64,000 nt of DNA from Paraburkholderia aromaticivorans. GTDB taxonomy: Bacteria > Pseudomonadota > Gammaproteobacteria > Burkholderiales > Burkholderiaceae. Position 1 is the first letter of the stretch; each line of letters starts with the position of its first letter. Made by a program: the position numbers and the translations under genes. Location: NCBI RefSeq assembly GCF_012689525.1, contig NZ_CP051516.1:248001-312000 (forward strand). The letters run 5' to 3'. Under the pieces are notes generated by a model. It searched no databases. It was given only the letters and a program-made list of their open reading frames with translations, and was not told the origin of the DNA. This document shows positions 28,381-38,331 of this stretch, in pieces.

Positions 28381-29246
28381 CGGCTTCGCGCGAATCGTTG
28401 AGTGACGTGCCGCTCGCGCAGACCAGCAAGCGGCCGCGGCAAACCGGGCGGCCCGTGCGCGGCTGGCGTCTTCCGGGCGAAGGTCCGACCGCGGCGCTGA
28501 GTGCGCTCTCAGTCGCGACGCTTGCGACGTTGTGGTGGCTTGCCACGCATCTGCACTGGTTGCCACCGCTATTTCTGCCGACGCCCGAAGCGGTATGGAC
28601 CGCCTTTCTCGACGCGTGGCACGGCCGCATTCAAGGCGGCTTGCCGCTCTCGGAGCATCTGGCATGGAGCGCGTTGCGCGTGTTCGGCGCGTTTGCGCTG
28701 GCCGCGGTCACGGCGGTGCCGGTCGGTATCCTGATGGGCGTGAGCCGGGTCGCGCGTGGCCTTCTCGATCCGCCGCTCGAGTTCTATCGACCGCTGCCGC
28801 CGCTCGCTTATCTGCCGCTGGTGGTGATCTGGTTCGGCATCGACGAAACCGCGAAAATCGTCGTGATCTATCTTGCCTGCTTCGCGCCGATTGCCATGGC
28901 CGCGCGCGCCGGTGTGCGCAGCGCCACCATCGAGCAGATTCATGCGGCCTATTCGCTCGGCGGCCGCTTCTCGCAGATCGTGCGGCATGTGGTTTTGCCG
29001 GCGGCGTTGCCGGAGATTCTCACCGGCCTGCGTATCGCAATCGGCTTCGGCTGGACTACGCTGGTCGCCGCGGAGATGGTCGCGGCCACTGCGGGCCTGG
29101 GTCAGATGGTGCTCAACGCGTCGAGCTTTCTACGTACCGACGTGGTGGTGATGGGCATCGTGCTGATCGGGTTGATCGCGTGGCTCTTCGATCTCGGTAT
29201 GCGTGCGCTGGAGCGGCGGCTCGTACCGTGGAAGGGGCGCGTATAA
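28377..29246 (+). CDS. tauC: Taurine ABC transporter permease
   Basis: A 289-residue permease with about six membrane segments and the inner-membrane coupling (EAA) loop [20 protein letters not shown] followed by [12 protein letters not shown]. The GTG start at 28377 overlaps tauB. The first 35 residues are a basic, polar extension. The operon ends here; the next gene is convergent. Confidence 0.92.
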   Translation: MTASRESLSDVPLAQTSKRPRQTGRPVRGWRLPGEGPTAALSALSVATLATLWWLATHLHWLPPLFLPTPEAVWTAFLDAWHGRIQGGLPLSEHLAWSALRVFGAFALAAVTAVPVGILMGVSRVARGLLDPPLEFYRPLPPLAYLPLVVIWFGIDETAKIVVIYLACFAPIAMAARAGVRSATIEQIHAAYSLGGRFSQIVRHVVLPAALPEILTGLRIAIGFGWTTLVAAEMVAATAGLGQMVLNASSFLRTDVVVMGIVLIGLIAWLFDLGMRALERRLVPWKGRV

Positions 29247-29271
29247 CGCAGCGGCGGCGCAGGGTCAGCGC

Positions 29272-29961
29272 TCAGGCTCGGCCAAACAGTTCGATCACCG
29301 GCCAGCCGCGTTCCGTGGCGACGACACGCAAACGCGCATCAGGATTGGTCGCGACTGGATTCGTGACGCGCTCCAGCAACGGCACGTCGTTGATCGAATC
29401 GCTATAGAACCAGCTCTGCGGGAAATCCTGCAGACGATGCCCGAGCGAGGCCAGCCAGCTCTCGGTACGCATGATCTTGCCCTCGCGAAAGGTCGGTGTG
29501 CCGACCGCCATTCCCGTAAAGCGTGCCAACGGATCGCCGCCTTCGGTGCCAAGTTCGATTCCCAGCAGATGCTCGAAACCGAGCGCCTTGCCGATCGGCT
29601 CCGTGATGAACACATTGGTGGCGGTGACGATGCAGCAAAGGTCGCCCGCATCCAGATGGCGTTGCACGAGCGCGCGCGCTGCCGGCAGGATGGCCGGCGC
29701 AATCACCTGCTGCATGAACTGCGCATGCCACGTGTCGAGCTGCTTGCGCGAGTGGCGGGCAAGCGGCGCCAGCGTGTAGTTCAGGTAAGCGGCCATGTCG
29801 AGTGTGCCGGCCACATACTGCTGGTAGTAATCGTCGATTTCCTGCGCGTGCCGCGCGGCGCCTTCTATACCCAGTCCGGCAATGAAGTGGGCCCACGCCT
29901 GATCGCTATCCAGCGGCAGCAACGTGTGATCCAGGTCGAACAGCGCAAGGTTGCGGCTCAT
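29272..29961 (-). CDS. HAD-IB family phosphatase (SerB/CicA-like)
   Basis: A 229-residue HAD hydrolase. Motif I is FDLDHTLLPLDSDQ, motif II is in IVTATNVFIT, the lysine in TFREGKIMRT and motif IV in FYSDSINDVPLLE. The cap is a small helical IB type with DDYYQQYVAGTLDM. It should remove phosphate from a small metabolite; phosphoserine-like substrates are possible but unproven. It is convergent with tauC and divergent from the Na/Pi gene. Confidence 0.88.
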   Translation of the reverse strand: MSRNLALFDLDHTLLPLDSDQAWAHFIAGLGIEGAARHAQEIDDYYQQYVAGTLDMAAYLNYTLAPLARHSRKQLDTWHAQFMQQVIAPAILPAARALVQRHLDAGDLCCIVTATNVFITEPIGKALGFEHLLGIELGTEGGDPLARFTGMAVGTPTFREGKIMRTESWLASLGHRLQDFPQSWFYSDSINDVPLLERVTNPVATNPDARLRVVATERGWPVIELFGRA

Positions 29962-30179
29962 CCAGAGTCCTCGTGATTAAGTGGTCGGGTGGTCGTACTC
30001 ACCGCATGACTGACCATGAACCGGCACACAGCAATCCACAGCTTGACACGAGCCTATATTTAAAAGCACAAAATTACAATAAGGCAAAAATGTGCAACAC
30101 TACTGGCATACGCCCCGGGTGCCGGTTCGCGCGGCATGCGGTTCGGGTCATGGCAGCAGGAACGGATGCGTAGTGCTTT

Positions 30180-31847
30180 ATGTTGATTCTCCTAAACCTT
30201 CTGGCCGGTGTGGCGCTCCTCGTGTGGGGTTCGCACATTGTGCGCACCGGCATCCTGCGAGTCCTCGGCGCCGATCTGCGCAGTGTGCTGGGGCGCAGCA
30301 CCAGTAGCCGCTGGCGGGCTTTCCTCTCGGGTGTCGGCGTTACGAGTCTCGTGCAGAGCAGTAATGCCACTGCGGTGATCGTCACGTCGTTCGCGGCGCA
30401 GGGACTGTTGCCGCTCACCAGCGGCCTCGCGATCATGCTCGGCGCCGACGTCGGCACCGCGTTGATGGCGCGGATCCTCACACTCGATCTGTCCTGGTTG
30501 TCGCCGATCCTGATTCTGCTCGGCGTGCCGCTGTTCCTGTCGCGCAAGCAAACCCGTCTCGGCCAGGCCGGCCGCACGTTGATCGGCCTCGGTTTGATCC
30601 TGCTGGCGCTACGTTTGATCGTCGAAGCCGCGCAGCCCATGATGCAAGGCGCCGGCGTGCGCGTCATGTTCGGTGCGTTGACCGGCGACACCATGCTCGA
30701 CGCACTGGTCGGCGCCGCGTTCGCCATGCTGTCCTATTCGAGCCTTGCCGCCGTGTTGCTGACCGCAACGCTCGCCTCGTCCGGCGTGATTTCGCTGAAG
30801 GTCGCGCTGTGCCTCGTGATCGGCGCGAATCTCGGCAGCGGCCTGCTCGCGCTCCTCGGCACCGTCGCGCAAAACGCGGCGGCGCGGCGTCTCGCGTTGG
30901 GCAGCTTTGCGTTCAAGCTGGCCGGCGCACTGCTGATCCTGCCGTTCACTTCGCTGCTCGCACGCGGTTTGCCGGTGCTGATCGCGAATCCGCGTGAAGC
31001 CACGGTCGGCTTCCACCTGATCTACAACACGCTGCGTTGCTGCGCGTGCCTGTCGCTGATCGACCCGGTGGCGCGTATCTGCGTGCGCGTGTTGCCCAAC
31101 CGGCCGGTGCCGGGCGGTGAGCTGCGGCCGCTCCATCTGGATGCCACCGCGCTGTCCACGCCGACGCTCGCGCTCGCGCATGCCGCGCGCGAGGTGCTGC
31201 GGATCGGCGACATCGTGCGCACCATGCTCGACAATGTCGCGGATCTGATCCATCACAACAATCTCGACAAAGCGCGCGAAACGGTCCGCATGGACGACGA
31301 TGTAGATGAGCTCTACGCCGCGGTCAAAACCTATCTGACGCTGATCTCGCGCGAGCAACTCGACGAAGCCGACAGCCGCCGCTGGACCGACATCATTTCA
31401 TTGACGATCAACCTGGAGCATGCGGGCGACATCATCGAGCGGATCGTGCGGGACATCGAGGAAAAGAAGATCGCTCATCGCCTGTCGTTTTCGGAAGAAG
31501 GGCTGGGCGAACTGGACGACTTGCAGGCGCGGCTCGTCAGCAATCTGCAACTGGGCCTGTCGGTGTTTCTGAACAACGATCTGCGTTGCGCCGAGCGCCT
31601 GCTCGCGGAGAAGGAGCGCTTTCGCGATCTGGAGCGCGCGTATTCCTATCGGCATCTGGACCGGCTTACCGGACAGACCTTGCGAAGCATCGAGACGAGT
31701 GCGCTGCATCTCGATCTGATCAGCGACATGAAGCGACTCAATTCACTATTCTGCGCGACCGCCTATCCGGTACTCGACGCAGCCGGCGCGTTGCACGACA
31801 CGCGCTTGCGCAAGCGTACGCTCGATACGATGCATGTGAAGGAATAA
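30180..31847 (+). CDS. Na/Pi cotransporter family protein with PhoU-like domain
   Basis: A 555-residue protein with two repeats carrying the QSSNAT signature (VTSLVQSSNATAVIVTSFAA and the related AMLSYSSLAAVLLTATLASS). Its C-terminal PhoU-like helical part (about residues 335-550) has EHAGDIIERIVRDIEEKK. This is the NptA/YjbB-type phosphate transporter. A PhoU-like tail is often taken to mean phosphate-responsive regulation. The ATG at 30180 starts directly with the first membrane helix. Upstream DNA (29962-30179) is AT-rich with a TTGACA at 30043 but no well-placed -10. Confidence 0.87.
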   Translation: MLILLNLLAGVALLVWGSHIVRTGILRVLGADLRSVLGRSTSSRWRAFLSGVGVTSLVQSSNATAVIVTSFAAQGLLPLTSGLAIMLGADVGTALMARILTLDLSWLSPILILLGVPLFLSRKQTRLGQAGRTLIGLGLILLALRLIVEAAQPMMQGAGVRVMFGALTGDTMLDALVGAAFAMLSYSSLAAVLLTATLASSGVISLKVALCLVIGANLGSGLLALLGTVAQNAAARRLALGSFAFKLAGALLILPFTSLLARGLPVLIANPREATVGFHLIYNTLRCCACLSLIDPVARICVRVLPNRPVPGGELRPLHLDATALSTPTLALAHAAREVLRIGDIVRTMLDNVADLIHHNNLDKARETVRMDDDVDELYAAVKTYLTLISREQLDEADSRRWTDIISLTINLEHAGDIIERIVRDIEEKKIAHRLSFSEEGLGELDDLQARLVSNLQLGLSVFLNNDLRCAERLLAEKERFRDLERAYSYRHLDRLTGQTLRSIETSALHLDLISDMKRLNSLFCATAYPVLDAAGALHDTRLRKRTLDTMHVKE

Positions 31848-31871
31848 ACCTCGAGTCGCTTGACCCAATCC

Positions 31872-32642
31872 CTAAGCGAGAACGATCTCCTCGAGTTTCT
31901 TTTTCAGCGATGCAAAATCGGCGGCTTCGGCCGCCTTTTTGTTGGTGACGAGCACGTCGATCCGATCGACCGGACAGTACGAGATACGGCTGCGCTGGCC
32001 GATCTTGCTGTAGTCGGCGAGGATCACCACGCGGTCCGCGTTGGCGACCATGGCGCGCGCGACTTCGGTTTCGGCGTGATCGTAGTTGGTCGCGCCATGC
32101 CGGTGGTCGATGCCGACCGGCGACAGCAGCGCGAGGTCCGCGCGATAGCGCTGGATGTCGAGCACGGTGGTGGCGCCGGTGGTCGCCATGGCGCGGTCGC
32201 TGATCGAGCCGCCGAGCAGGATGACTTCGTTGGCGGCTTCGGTCTGATCGACCGCGCCGCGCATCTTCAGTGCGACGTCGATCGAATTGGTGACGACGGT
32301 GAGGTTCGCGAGTTTCGCCAGTTCTTCGGCTAGTGCGGCGGTGGTGGTACCGGCGTCGATGAACAGCGTCTGGCCGCTCGCGATCAAACCCGTGGCCGCC
32401 TTCGCAATCGCCGTTTTGGATTTGACGCGCATGTGGGCGCGTTCGGCGATCGGCGCTTCGTCGGCGGGCTTGATCGCGCCGCCGTGCACGCGCCGCAGTT
32501 CACCGAGCGCTTCGAGGTCGAGCAGATCGCGCCGCACGGTTTCGCGCGATACCCCGAGGTCCGCCATGATCCGTTCCGTGGACACGCGTTGCAGCGTGGA
32601 CAGCAACGCGCGAATTCTTTGATGACGGTCTTCCTGCCACAT
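31872..32642 (-). CDS. DeoR family transcriptional regulator
   Basis: A 256-residue DeoR protein with N-terminal helix-turn-helix (RIMADLGVSRETVRRDLLDLE) and C-terminal sugar-phosphate sensor domain (GQTLFIDAGTTTAALAEEL ... VVTNSIDVALKM ... LLGGSISDRAMATTGATT). It is divergent from the GDPD/ABC importer genes across a 567-base region holding a 21-bp palindrome. By context it probably represses glycerophosphodiester uptake and hydrolysis, as GlpR does for glycerol 3-phosphate (inference). Confidence 0.9.
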   Translation of the reverse strand: MWQEDRHQRIRALLSTLQRVSTERIMADLGVSRETVRRDLLDLEALGELRRVHGGAIKPADEAPIAERAHMRVKSKTAIAKAATGLIASGQTLFIDAGTTTAALAEELAKLANLTVVTNSIDVALKMRGAVDQTEAANEVILLGGSISDRAMATTGATTVLDIQRYRADLALLSPVGIDHRHGATNYDHAETEVARAMVANADRVVILADYSKIGQRSRISYCPVDRIDVLVTNKKAAEAADFASLKKKLEEIVLA

Positions 32643-33209
32643 TCATTTTTCCCTGGATGCGTACGCGCGTTGATTCAGCTTGTATTTAACTGCGACATCG
32701 TGGTCACGAATGTGTGTCCGGACGATGTCAAGCCTACTACTTTAGTCGAATGGTGTTGTATTTTTTTGGCAGCTTGCAAGTTTGTGTATTTCAACTTAGC
32801 CTTCGCAGATCGAAGCGCGCAGTCTATTTCGAACATCAAATGTTCGAAAAGGAATTGAAATGTCCGGTTTCGAGCATTTCGCGGCGTTTTTTGGCAATAT
32901 GACTGACCCGTGTCGTCGCCATAATGGATCTTGGGGTTTGCCGTCCGGACGATAGGTCGGTGATGTTTCGCGCTGCGGGATGACTGCACGCTTCGTCATC
33001 CTGACAATGACATTGCAACGCACGGCGCGGTGGAAGCATCGAGTGTATGCCCGGCTTTCGCAGCGCTTGCCTTGGCGCGATACTACGCACGGGCTCGCGC
33101 GTGAAGACAACATGGGGCCGCGCATGCCGCATGATGACCGAGGCGGCGGTGACGGCCGGGAACGTGTCGAGAGCATAGTCAACCCGCTCTATCTGAAAGG
33201 TAACGAGAC
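32643..33209. other. Non-coding divergent promoter region, AT-rich
   Basis: 567 bases between the DeoR regulator and the phosphodiesterase. It is distinctly richer in A and T than its neighbours. Only short frames are present. The clear signal is the palindrome at 32828-32848. Confidence 0.6.
32828..32848. promoter_or_regulatory. 21-bp palindrome, candidate DeoR/GlpR-type operator
   Basis: TTCGAACAT-CAA-ATGTTCGAA is perfectly symmetrical. The half-site ATGTTCG/CGAACAT is also the core of known E. coli GlpR operators, although the spacing and order differ. A weaker related stretch (TTTCGAGCATTTCG) follows about 20 bases on. Position between the DeoR gene and its likely target supports an operator role. 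Confidence 0.6.
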
Positions 33210-33995
33210 GTGGGAAACGGGATTAATCGCACCTTATCCGCGGACTGGCCTTATCCGCGACTGGCGGCGCATCGCTGCGGCGGCACGCTGGCGCCGGAAA
33301 ACACGCTAGCCGGATTCGACACCTGCGTGCGCTATGGCTACCGCATGGTCGAGTTCGACGCCAAGCTATCCGCCGACAACCAGCTCTTCCTGCTGCACGA
33401 CGACACCCTCGAGCGCACCACCAACGGCCACGGCGCCGCCGCGGAACACACATGGCAGCAGCTGGCAACGCTCGACGCCGGCTCATGGTACGGACCGCAA
33501 TTCGCCGGCACGCGTTTGCCGACGCTCGCCGAGGCGGCCGGGCGTTGCGCGCGCGACGGCATTGCCGCCAACATCGAAATCAAACCGTGTCCGGGCCGCG
33601 ACGAGATCACTGGCACTTTGGTGGCAAGCGGCGCGCTGACGTTATGGGAAGGCCAGACGCCGCCATTGCTATCGTCGTTTTCGTTCGAGGCGCTCGCCGC
33701 GGCGCGCGACGCGGCGCCGTCGGTGCAACGCGGCATGCTGTTCGACGAAGTGCCTGACGACTGGCTGCGCATCGTGCGTGAACTGGACTGTGTGTCCTTT
33801 CACGCGAACCAACGCTATCTCACCGAGCGGCTGGTCGCGGAGATTCACTGCGCCGGCCTGCGCGTGCTCGCCTACACCGTCAACGATTTGGCGCGCGCAC
33901 AACTGCTCGCGCAATGGGGCGTCGACATGATTTGTACAGATCGCATCGATACACTGCAACACGACATGTTCTCGGCACCGGCCAACCCGGCCTGA
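33210..33995 (+). CDS. ugpQ: Glycerophosphodiester phosphodiesterase
   Basis: A 261-residue GDPD with the catalytic HRCGGTLAPENTLAGFD (His, Glu), FDAKLSADNQLFLLHDDTLERTTNG-type metal/catalytic block, and the later IEIKP. It cleaves glycerophosphodiesters to glycerol 3-phosphate and an alcohol. There is no signal peptide, so it works in the cytoplasm on imported substrate. The start is GTG 33210 with AAAGG upstream. It leads the ABC importer cluster. Confidence 0.9.
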   Translation: MGNGINRTLSADWPYPRLAAHRCGGTLAPENTLAGFDTCVRYGYRMVEFDAKLSADNQLFLLHDDTLERTTNGHGAAAEHTWQQLATLDAGSWYGPQFAGTRLPTLAEAAGRCARDGIAANIEIKPCPGRDEITGTLVASGALTLWEGQTPPLLSSFSFEALAAARDAAPSVQRGMLFDEVPDDWLRIVRELDCVSFHANQRYLTERLVAEIHCAGLRVLAYTVNDLARAQLLAQWGVDMICTDRIDTLQHDMFSAPANPA

Positions 33996-34100
33996 ACATG
34001 GTGCGGGCGCGCAAGTGCAACCATGCACGCGCGCGCTCTCTGAAGCTCGAACTAGAAATTTTCCAAACGTAGCAATTTCGGCAGAGGATGGGGAAAGACT

Positions 34101-35213
34101 ATGAACCGCACCGCGTTAGCTCGCATACTTTCGATGTCGGCCGTTGCGGGTGTCGCCGCCGCCGGCGTCAGCAGCGCTTCGGCCGCGCCGCTCGACGCAC
34201 TGATCGCCGCCGCCAAGCAGGAAGGCCAACTCACCGTGATCGCGCTGCCGCACGACTGGTGCAACTACGGTGAACTGGTCGCCGGCTTTCAGAAGAAATA
34301 CGGCATCAAGATCAACGAACTGAATCCGGACGCGGGTTCGGGCGACGAAGTCGAAGCCATCAAGGCGAACAAGGGCAACAAGGGCCCGCAGGCGCCCGAC
34401 GTGATCGACGTGGGTCTGTCGTTCGGACCGTCCGCGAAGGCCGAAGGATTGCTGCAGCCGTACAAGGTCGCCTCGTGGAACTCGATTCCGAAGGAGTCGA
34501 AAGATGCTGACGGCTATTGGTATGGCGATTACTACGGCGTGCTCGCGTTCGAAGTCAACGCCGACATGATCGACAAGGCGCCGTCCGACTGGAGCGATCT
34601 GCTCAAGCCGGACTACAAGAACGCTGTCTCGCTGGCGGGCGACCCGCGCTCGGCCAACCAGGCGATCCAGGCCGTGTACGCCGCCGGTCTGTCGCAAAGC
34701 AAGGGCGACGCTAGCAAGGCCGGGCAGGCCGGCCTTACGTATTTCGCCAACCTGAACAAGAGCGGCAACTTCGTGCCGGTGATCGGCAAGGCCGCGTCGG
34801 TCGCGCAAGGCACCACGCCGATCGTCGTGCGTTGGGACTACAACGCACTGGCCGACCGCGACACGCTGAAGGGCAATCCGAAGGTGGAAGTGGTGATTCC
34901 GAAGACGGGCGTGGTCGCTGGCGTGTACGTTCAGGCGATCAGCGCCTACGCACCGCATCCGAATGCAGCCAAGCTGTGGATGGAATATCTGTACTCCGAC
35001 GAAGGCCAGATCGGCTGGCTGAAGGGTTACTGCCACCCGATGCGCTACAACGAACTGGTGAGCGGCAAGAAAGTGCCGCAAGCGCTGCTCGACAAACTGC
35101 CGCCGCCGTCGGCCTACAAGAACGTGGTGTTCCCGACGCTCTCGCAACAGGACGCGTACAAGGACACCATCACGAAGCACTGGGACGAAGCGGTCGGCGC
35201 CAACGTCAAGTAA
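34101..35213 (+). CDS. ABC transporter substrate-binding protein (family 1, iron/polyamine/phosphonate type)
   Basis: A 370-residue binding protein with signal peptide (MSAVAGVAAAGVSSASAAP). The fold pattern is LTVIALPHDWCNYGELVAGF ... APDVIDVGLSFGP ... YYGVLAFEVNADMI ... GTTPIVVRWDYNAL. The binding class covers Fe3+, polyamines and phosphonates. Its neighbour GDPD suggests that glycerophosphodiesters or another organophosphate could be the ligand (inference). A stable hairpin follows the gene. Confidence 0.85.
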   Translation: MNRTALARILSMSAVAGVAAAGVSSASAAPLDALIAAAKQEGQLTVIALPHDWCNYGELVAGFQKKYGIKINELNPDAGSGDEVEAIKANKGNKGPQAPDVIDVGLSFGPSAKAEGLLQPYKVASWNSIPKESKDADGYWYGDYYGVLAFEVNADMIDKAPSDWSDLLKPDYKNAVSLAGDPRSANQAIQAVYAAGLSQSKGDASKAGQAGLTYFANLNKSGNFVPVIGKAASVAQGTTPIVVRWDYNALADRDTLKGNPKVEVVIPKTGVVAGVYVQAISAYAPHPNAAKLWMEYLYSDEGQIGWLKGYCHPMRYNELVSGKKVPQALLDKLPPPSAYKNVVFPTLSQQDAYKDTITKHWDEAVGANVK

Positions 35214-35229
35214 GAGCGTAGCTCGTAGG

Positions 35230-35260
35230 TCGCGGCGGCAGCGGAGCAAGTGCGCCGCGA
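35230..35260 (+). promoter_or_regulatory. Intercistronic hairpin between binding-protein and permease genes
   Basis: TCGCGGCG pairs with CGCCGCGA around a 15-base loop, without a T-run. Such hairpins after a binding-protein gene often protect its mRNA and lower expression of the permease genes; here that is inferred from position only. Confidence 0.4.
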
Positions 35261-35362
35261 CACAAAACACCGTAGCGTGAAGTTTTGCCGCCCCGGCGCG
35301 CCGCCGCTCGTGATGAGCGCAGCGCGCCAGGTGCGTTTGCCAGATTGCCCCAAGGGTGAGCT

Positions 35363-36301
35363 ATGAGCGCTTCATCGGATGCTGGATCGGTGCAGCCGGA
35401 ATTGCTGGTTCCGCCTGTGCCTACCCCAACGCCTCGCGTCGACGGTCCGGGCCGCGCGTCGCAGTTACTCGCCTGGATCGGCGTGGTGCCGTTCTTCACG
35501 TTCGCGTTGCTGTTCCTGATTCTGCCGACCGGCTTCCTGATGGTCGGCGCATTCCAGGACTCGCAAGGTCACTTCACGCTCGCCAATTTCCGCGACCTGC
35601 TCCAGCCGACCGTAATGGACGCGTACTGGATCAGCTTCAAGGTGAGCGCCGCCTCCTCGCTCGGCGGCGCGGTGATTGGCTCACTGCTCGCATGGGCGGC
35701 GGTGCAGGGCAAACTGCCCGGCTGGATTCGTCCGACCTTGATGACGTTTTCGGGCGTCGCGTCCAACTTTGCCGGCGTGCCGCTTGCATTCGCTTTCATC
35801 TGCACGTTGGGGCGCGTCGGGCTCGTCACCGTGTTGCTGAAGAAATACCTCGGCTTTAATCTGTACTCGACCGGCTTTAGCGTCCTGAGCTTTTCCGGCC
35901 TGACGCTGACCTATCTGTATTTCCAGATTCCCTTGATGGTGCTGATCGTCACGCCCGCGCTCGACGGTCTGAAGCGCGAATGGCGCGAGGCCTGCGATTG
36001 TCTGGGCGGTACCGCGTATCAATACTGGCGCTACGTCGCGCTGCCGGTGTTGTGGCCGAGCGTGCTCGGCGCCGCGCTGCTCCTGTTCGCCAATTCGTTC
36101 GGCGCGGTTGCCACGGCCTACGCGCTGACCGGCAGTTCGCTGAACATCGTCACGATCCTGCTGTACGCGCAGATTCGCGGCGACGTGATGCACAACCAGA
36201 ATCTCGGCTATGCACTCGCGCTCGGCATGGTGCTCGTCACCGGCCTCTCGAACGGCGGCTACATCTGGCTGCGTTCGCGCGCTGAAAGGGGACGTCGATG
36301 A
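35363..36301 (+). CDS. ABC transporter permease (PotB-like)
   Basis: A 312-residue permease with six membrane segments after a Pro-rich N-terminal tail. The coupling loop is EACDCLGGTAYQYWRYVALP. It is the first of two different permease subunits; its stop overlaps the start of the next gene by four bases. Together they form the importer channel. Confidence 0.87.
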   Translation: MSASSDAGSVQPELLVPPVPTPTPRVDGPGRASQLLAWIGVVPFFTFALLFLILPTGFLMVGAFQDSQGHFTLANFRDLLQPTVMDAYWISFKVSAASSLGGAVIGSLLAWAAVQGKLPGWIRPTLMTFSGVASNFAGVPLAFAFICTLGRVGLVTVLLKKYLGFNLYSTGFSVLSFSGLTLTYLYFQIPLMVLIVTPALDGLKREWREACDCLGGTAYQYWRYVALPVLWPSVLGAALLLFANSFGAVATAYALTGSSLNIVTILLYAQIRGDVMHNQNLGYALALGMVLVTGLSNGGYIWLRSRAERGRR

Positions 36302-37089
36302 AAACTCAATCGCGCGTGGGTGCGTGGACCGCGATGATCGTCGGTTCGCTGTACTTCCTCATTCCGTTGATCGCGACGTTCGAGTTCAGCCTGCGCATGA
36401 AGCGCGGCACCTATAGCTTCGAAGCGTACAGCGTCGTGCTCGGCGATCCGCGTTTTCAGGCCTCGTTCGGCTACTCGATTCTGATGGCGCTGCTGACGAT
36501 CGTCATCGGCGTGTTGCTGGTGGTGCCGACCGCTTACTGGGTGCAATTGCGTTTGCCGAAGCTGCGGCCGGTGGTCGAATTCATCACGCTGTTGCCGCTG
36601 GTGGTGCCCGCCATCGTGATCGTGTTCGGTTATCTGCGCATCTATAACAGCAGTTCGATTCTGCCGCTCACCGGCAACGAGCGCGCCACCGACCTGCTGC
36701 TGGTGTTCGGCTACGTGACGCTCTCGCTGCCGTACATGTACCGCGCCGTCGATGCCGGCCTGCGTGCGGTCGATGTGCGCTCGCTTACCGAAGCCGCCGA
36801 ATGTCTCGGCGCGAACTGGCCGACGATTCTCTTCAAGGTGATCTTCCCGAATATCCGCTCCGGCATTCTGTCCGGCGCGTTTCTCACCTTTGCGGTGGTG
36901 ATCGGCGAGTTCACGCTGGCGAGTCTGCTCGACCGTCCGGCGTTCGGTCCGTATCTGCAATTGATCGGGGCGAACCGCGCGTACGAACCGTCGGCGCTCG
37001 CCATCATTGCGTTCGCGATTACGTGGGCGTCGATGGGTCTGATTCAGGTGTTCGGTTCGGCCCGCGCAATGAGCGGCCAGAAAGTGTGA
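36298..37089 (+). CDS. ABC transporter permease (PotC-like)
   Basis: A 263-residue permease with six membrane segments and coupling loop EAAECLGANWPTILFKVIFP. ATGA overlap with the preceding permease. It completes the heterodimeric membrane channel. Confidence 0.87.
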   Translation: MKTQSRVGAWTAMIVGSLYFLIPLIATFEFSLRMKRGTYSFEAYSVVLGDPRFQASFGYSILMALLTIVIGVLLVVPTAYWVQLRLPKLRPVVEFITLLPLVVPAIVIVFGYLRIYNSSSILPLTGNERATDLLLVFGYVTLSLPYMYRAVDAGLRAVDVRSLTEAAECLGANWPTILFKVIFPNIRSGILSGAFLTFAVVIGEFTLASLLDRPAFGPYLQLIGANRAYEPSALAIIAFAITWASMGLIQVFGSARAMSGQKV

Positions 37090-37148
37090 CCAGTGAGTGT
37101 GACCAACGAGTTTGATCCAACGAATTTGACGGACTGAGGCAGCGAATC

Positions 37149-38219
37149 ATGGCATTCCTTGAGATCGAAAATCTGCACAAGTCCTTCGGGGCGAACATTG
37201 CGCTGCATCACTTCGACATGAAGATCGAACGCGGCGAGTTCATTACTTTCCTCGGGCCGTCCGGCTGCGGCAAGACGACCGTGCTACGCATGATCGCCGG
37301 CTTCGAAACGCCCACGCGCGGCATCATCCGGCTCGACAACAAGGACGTCACGCACCTTCGCACGCGGCAGCGCAAGGTCGGCATGGTGTTCCAGTCGTAT
37401 GCGCTGTTTCCGAACATGACGGTGGCCGAGAACATCGGCTTCGGGCTGAAGATTACGCATCGGCCGCAGGCGGAGATCAACAGCCGCGTCGAAGAGATGT
37501 TGCAACTGATCAAGCTGCCGCATCTGGGCGGACGTTATCCGTGGCAATTGTCGGGTGGCCAGCAGCAGCGCGTGGCGCTTGCGCGGGCGCTCGCCGGCAA
37601 GCCGCAGGTGTTGCTGCTCGACGAACCGCTCTCGGCACTCGACGCCAAGATCCGTATCTCGTTGCGCCAGGACATTCGCGCGTTGCAGCGCGAACTCGGC
37701 ATCACGTCGATTTTCGTCACGCACGATCAGGAAGAGGCGCTGTCGATTTCCGACCGCATCGTCGTGATGAACGAGGGCCGCGCCGAACAGATCGGCTCGC
37801 CCTTGGAGATCTACAACTTTCCGCGTACGCGGTTCGTCGCGTCGTTCGTCGGCACGCTGAATATTCTGGCCGGGCATGTGGTGGATCCGGCGACCGGCAG
37901 GATGGTGGTGGACGGCCAGGAGCTGACCACGACACAAGAATTGCCGTCGAACGATGCGGGCAAAAAGCGCCTGCTCGCGCTGCGGCCCGAAGCGATCGTG
38001 CTGGAGCCGGCCGCGCCTGGCCGCAACACGTTGAACGCCACCGTCGAAGAAGTGAATTTCCTCGGCGCGGTGGTGCGCATCAGAACCCGAGTGAAAGACG
38101 CCGTGATTTCGCTCGACGTGTTCAACGATCCGAATCGCGGTTTGCCCGAACGCGGGCAGCCGGTGTCGCTCGGTTTCTCGCACGAGAATCTGCTGGTACT
38201 GGAAGAGGGCGGCGTTTAG
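37149..38219 (+). CDS. ABC transporter ATPase (PotA/FbpC-like)
   Basis: A 356-residue ATPase: Walker A GPSGCGKTT, Q-loop FQSYALFPNMTVAENIGFG, signature LSGGQQQRVALARAL, Walker B VLLLDEPLSALDAKIR and H-loop FVTHDQEEAL. A C-terminal TOBE-like domain (about residues 240-356) is present. Same importer as the three genes before it. The gene ends the operon; dctA has its own promoter. Confidence 0.93.
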   Translation: MAFLEIENLHKSFGANIALHHFDMKIERGEFITFLGPSGCGKTTVLRMIAGFETPTRGIIRLDNKDVTHLRTRQRKVGMVFQSYALFPNMTVAENIGFGLKITHRPQAEINSRVEEMLQLIKLPHLGGRYPWQLSGGQQQRVALARALAGKPQVLLLDEPLSALDAKIRISLRQDIRALQRELGITSIFVTHDQEEALSISDRIVVMNEGRAEQIGSPLEIYNFPRTRFVASFVGTLNILAGHVVDPATGRMVVDGQELTTTQELPSNDAGKKRLLALRPEAIVLEPAAPGRNTLNATVEEVNFLGAVVRIRTRVKDAVISLDVFNDPNRGLPERGQPVSLGFSHENLLVLEEGGV

Positions 38220-38331
38220 AGGCCGCAGGTTGGATGGCGCGCTTGCTGCCAGGCAAGGCACGCCGTAGAAAGCCCTACGGGTTATCCCGAGGCCGCCGTC
38301 CCAATGGATTCCGGATTCCCCGACAGCCTTT

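Noticed and set aside
30043..30080. TTGACA with TACAAT as a promoter for the Na/Pi gene
   Set aside because: The spacing is 26 bases, too long for a sigma-70 promoter.
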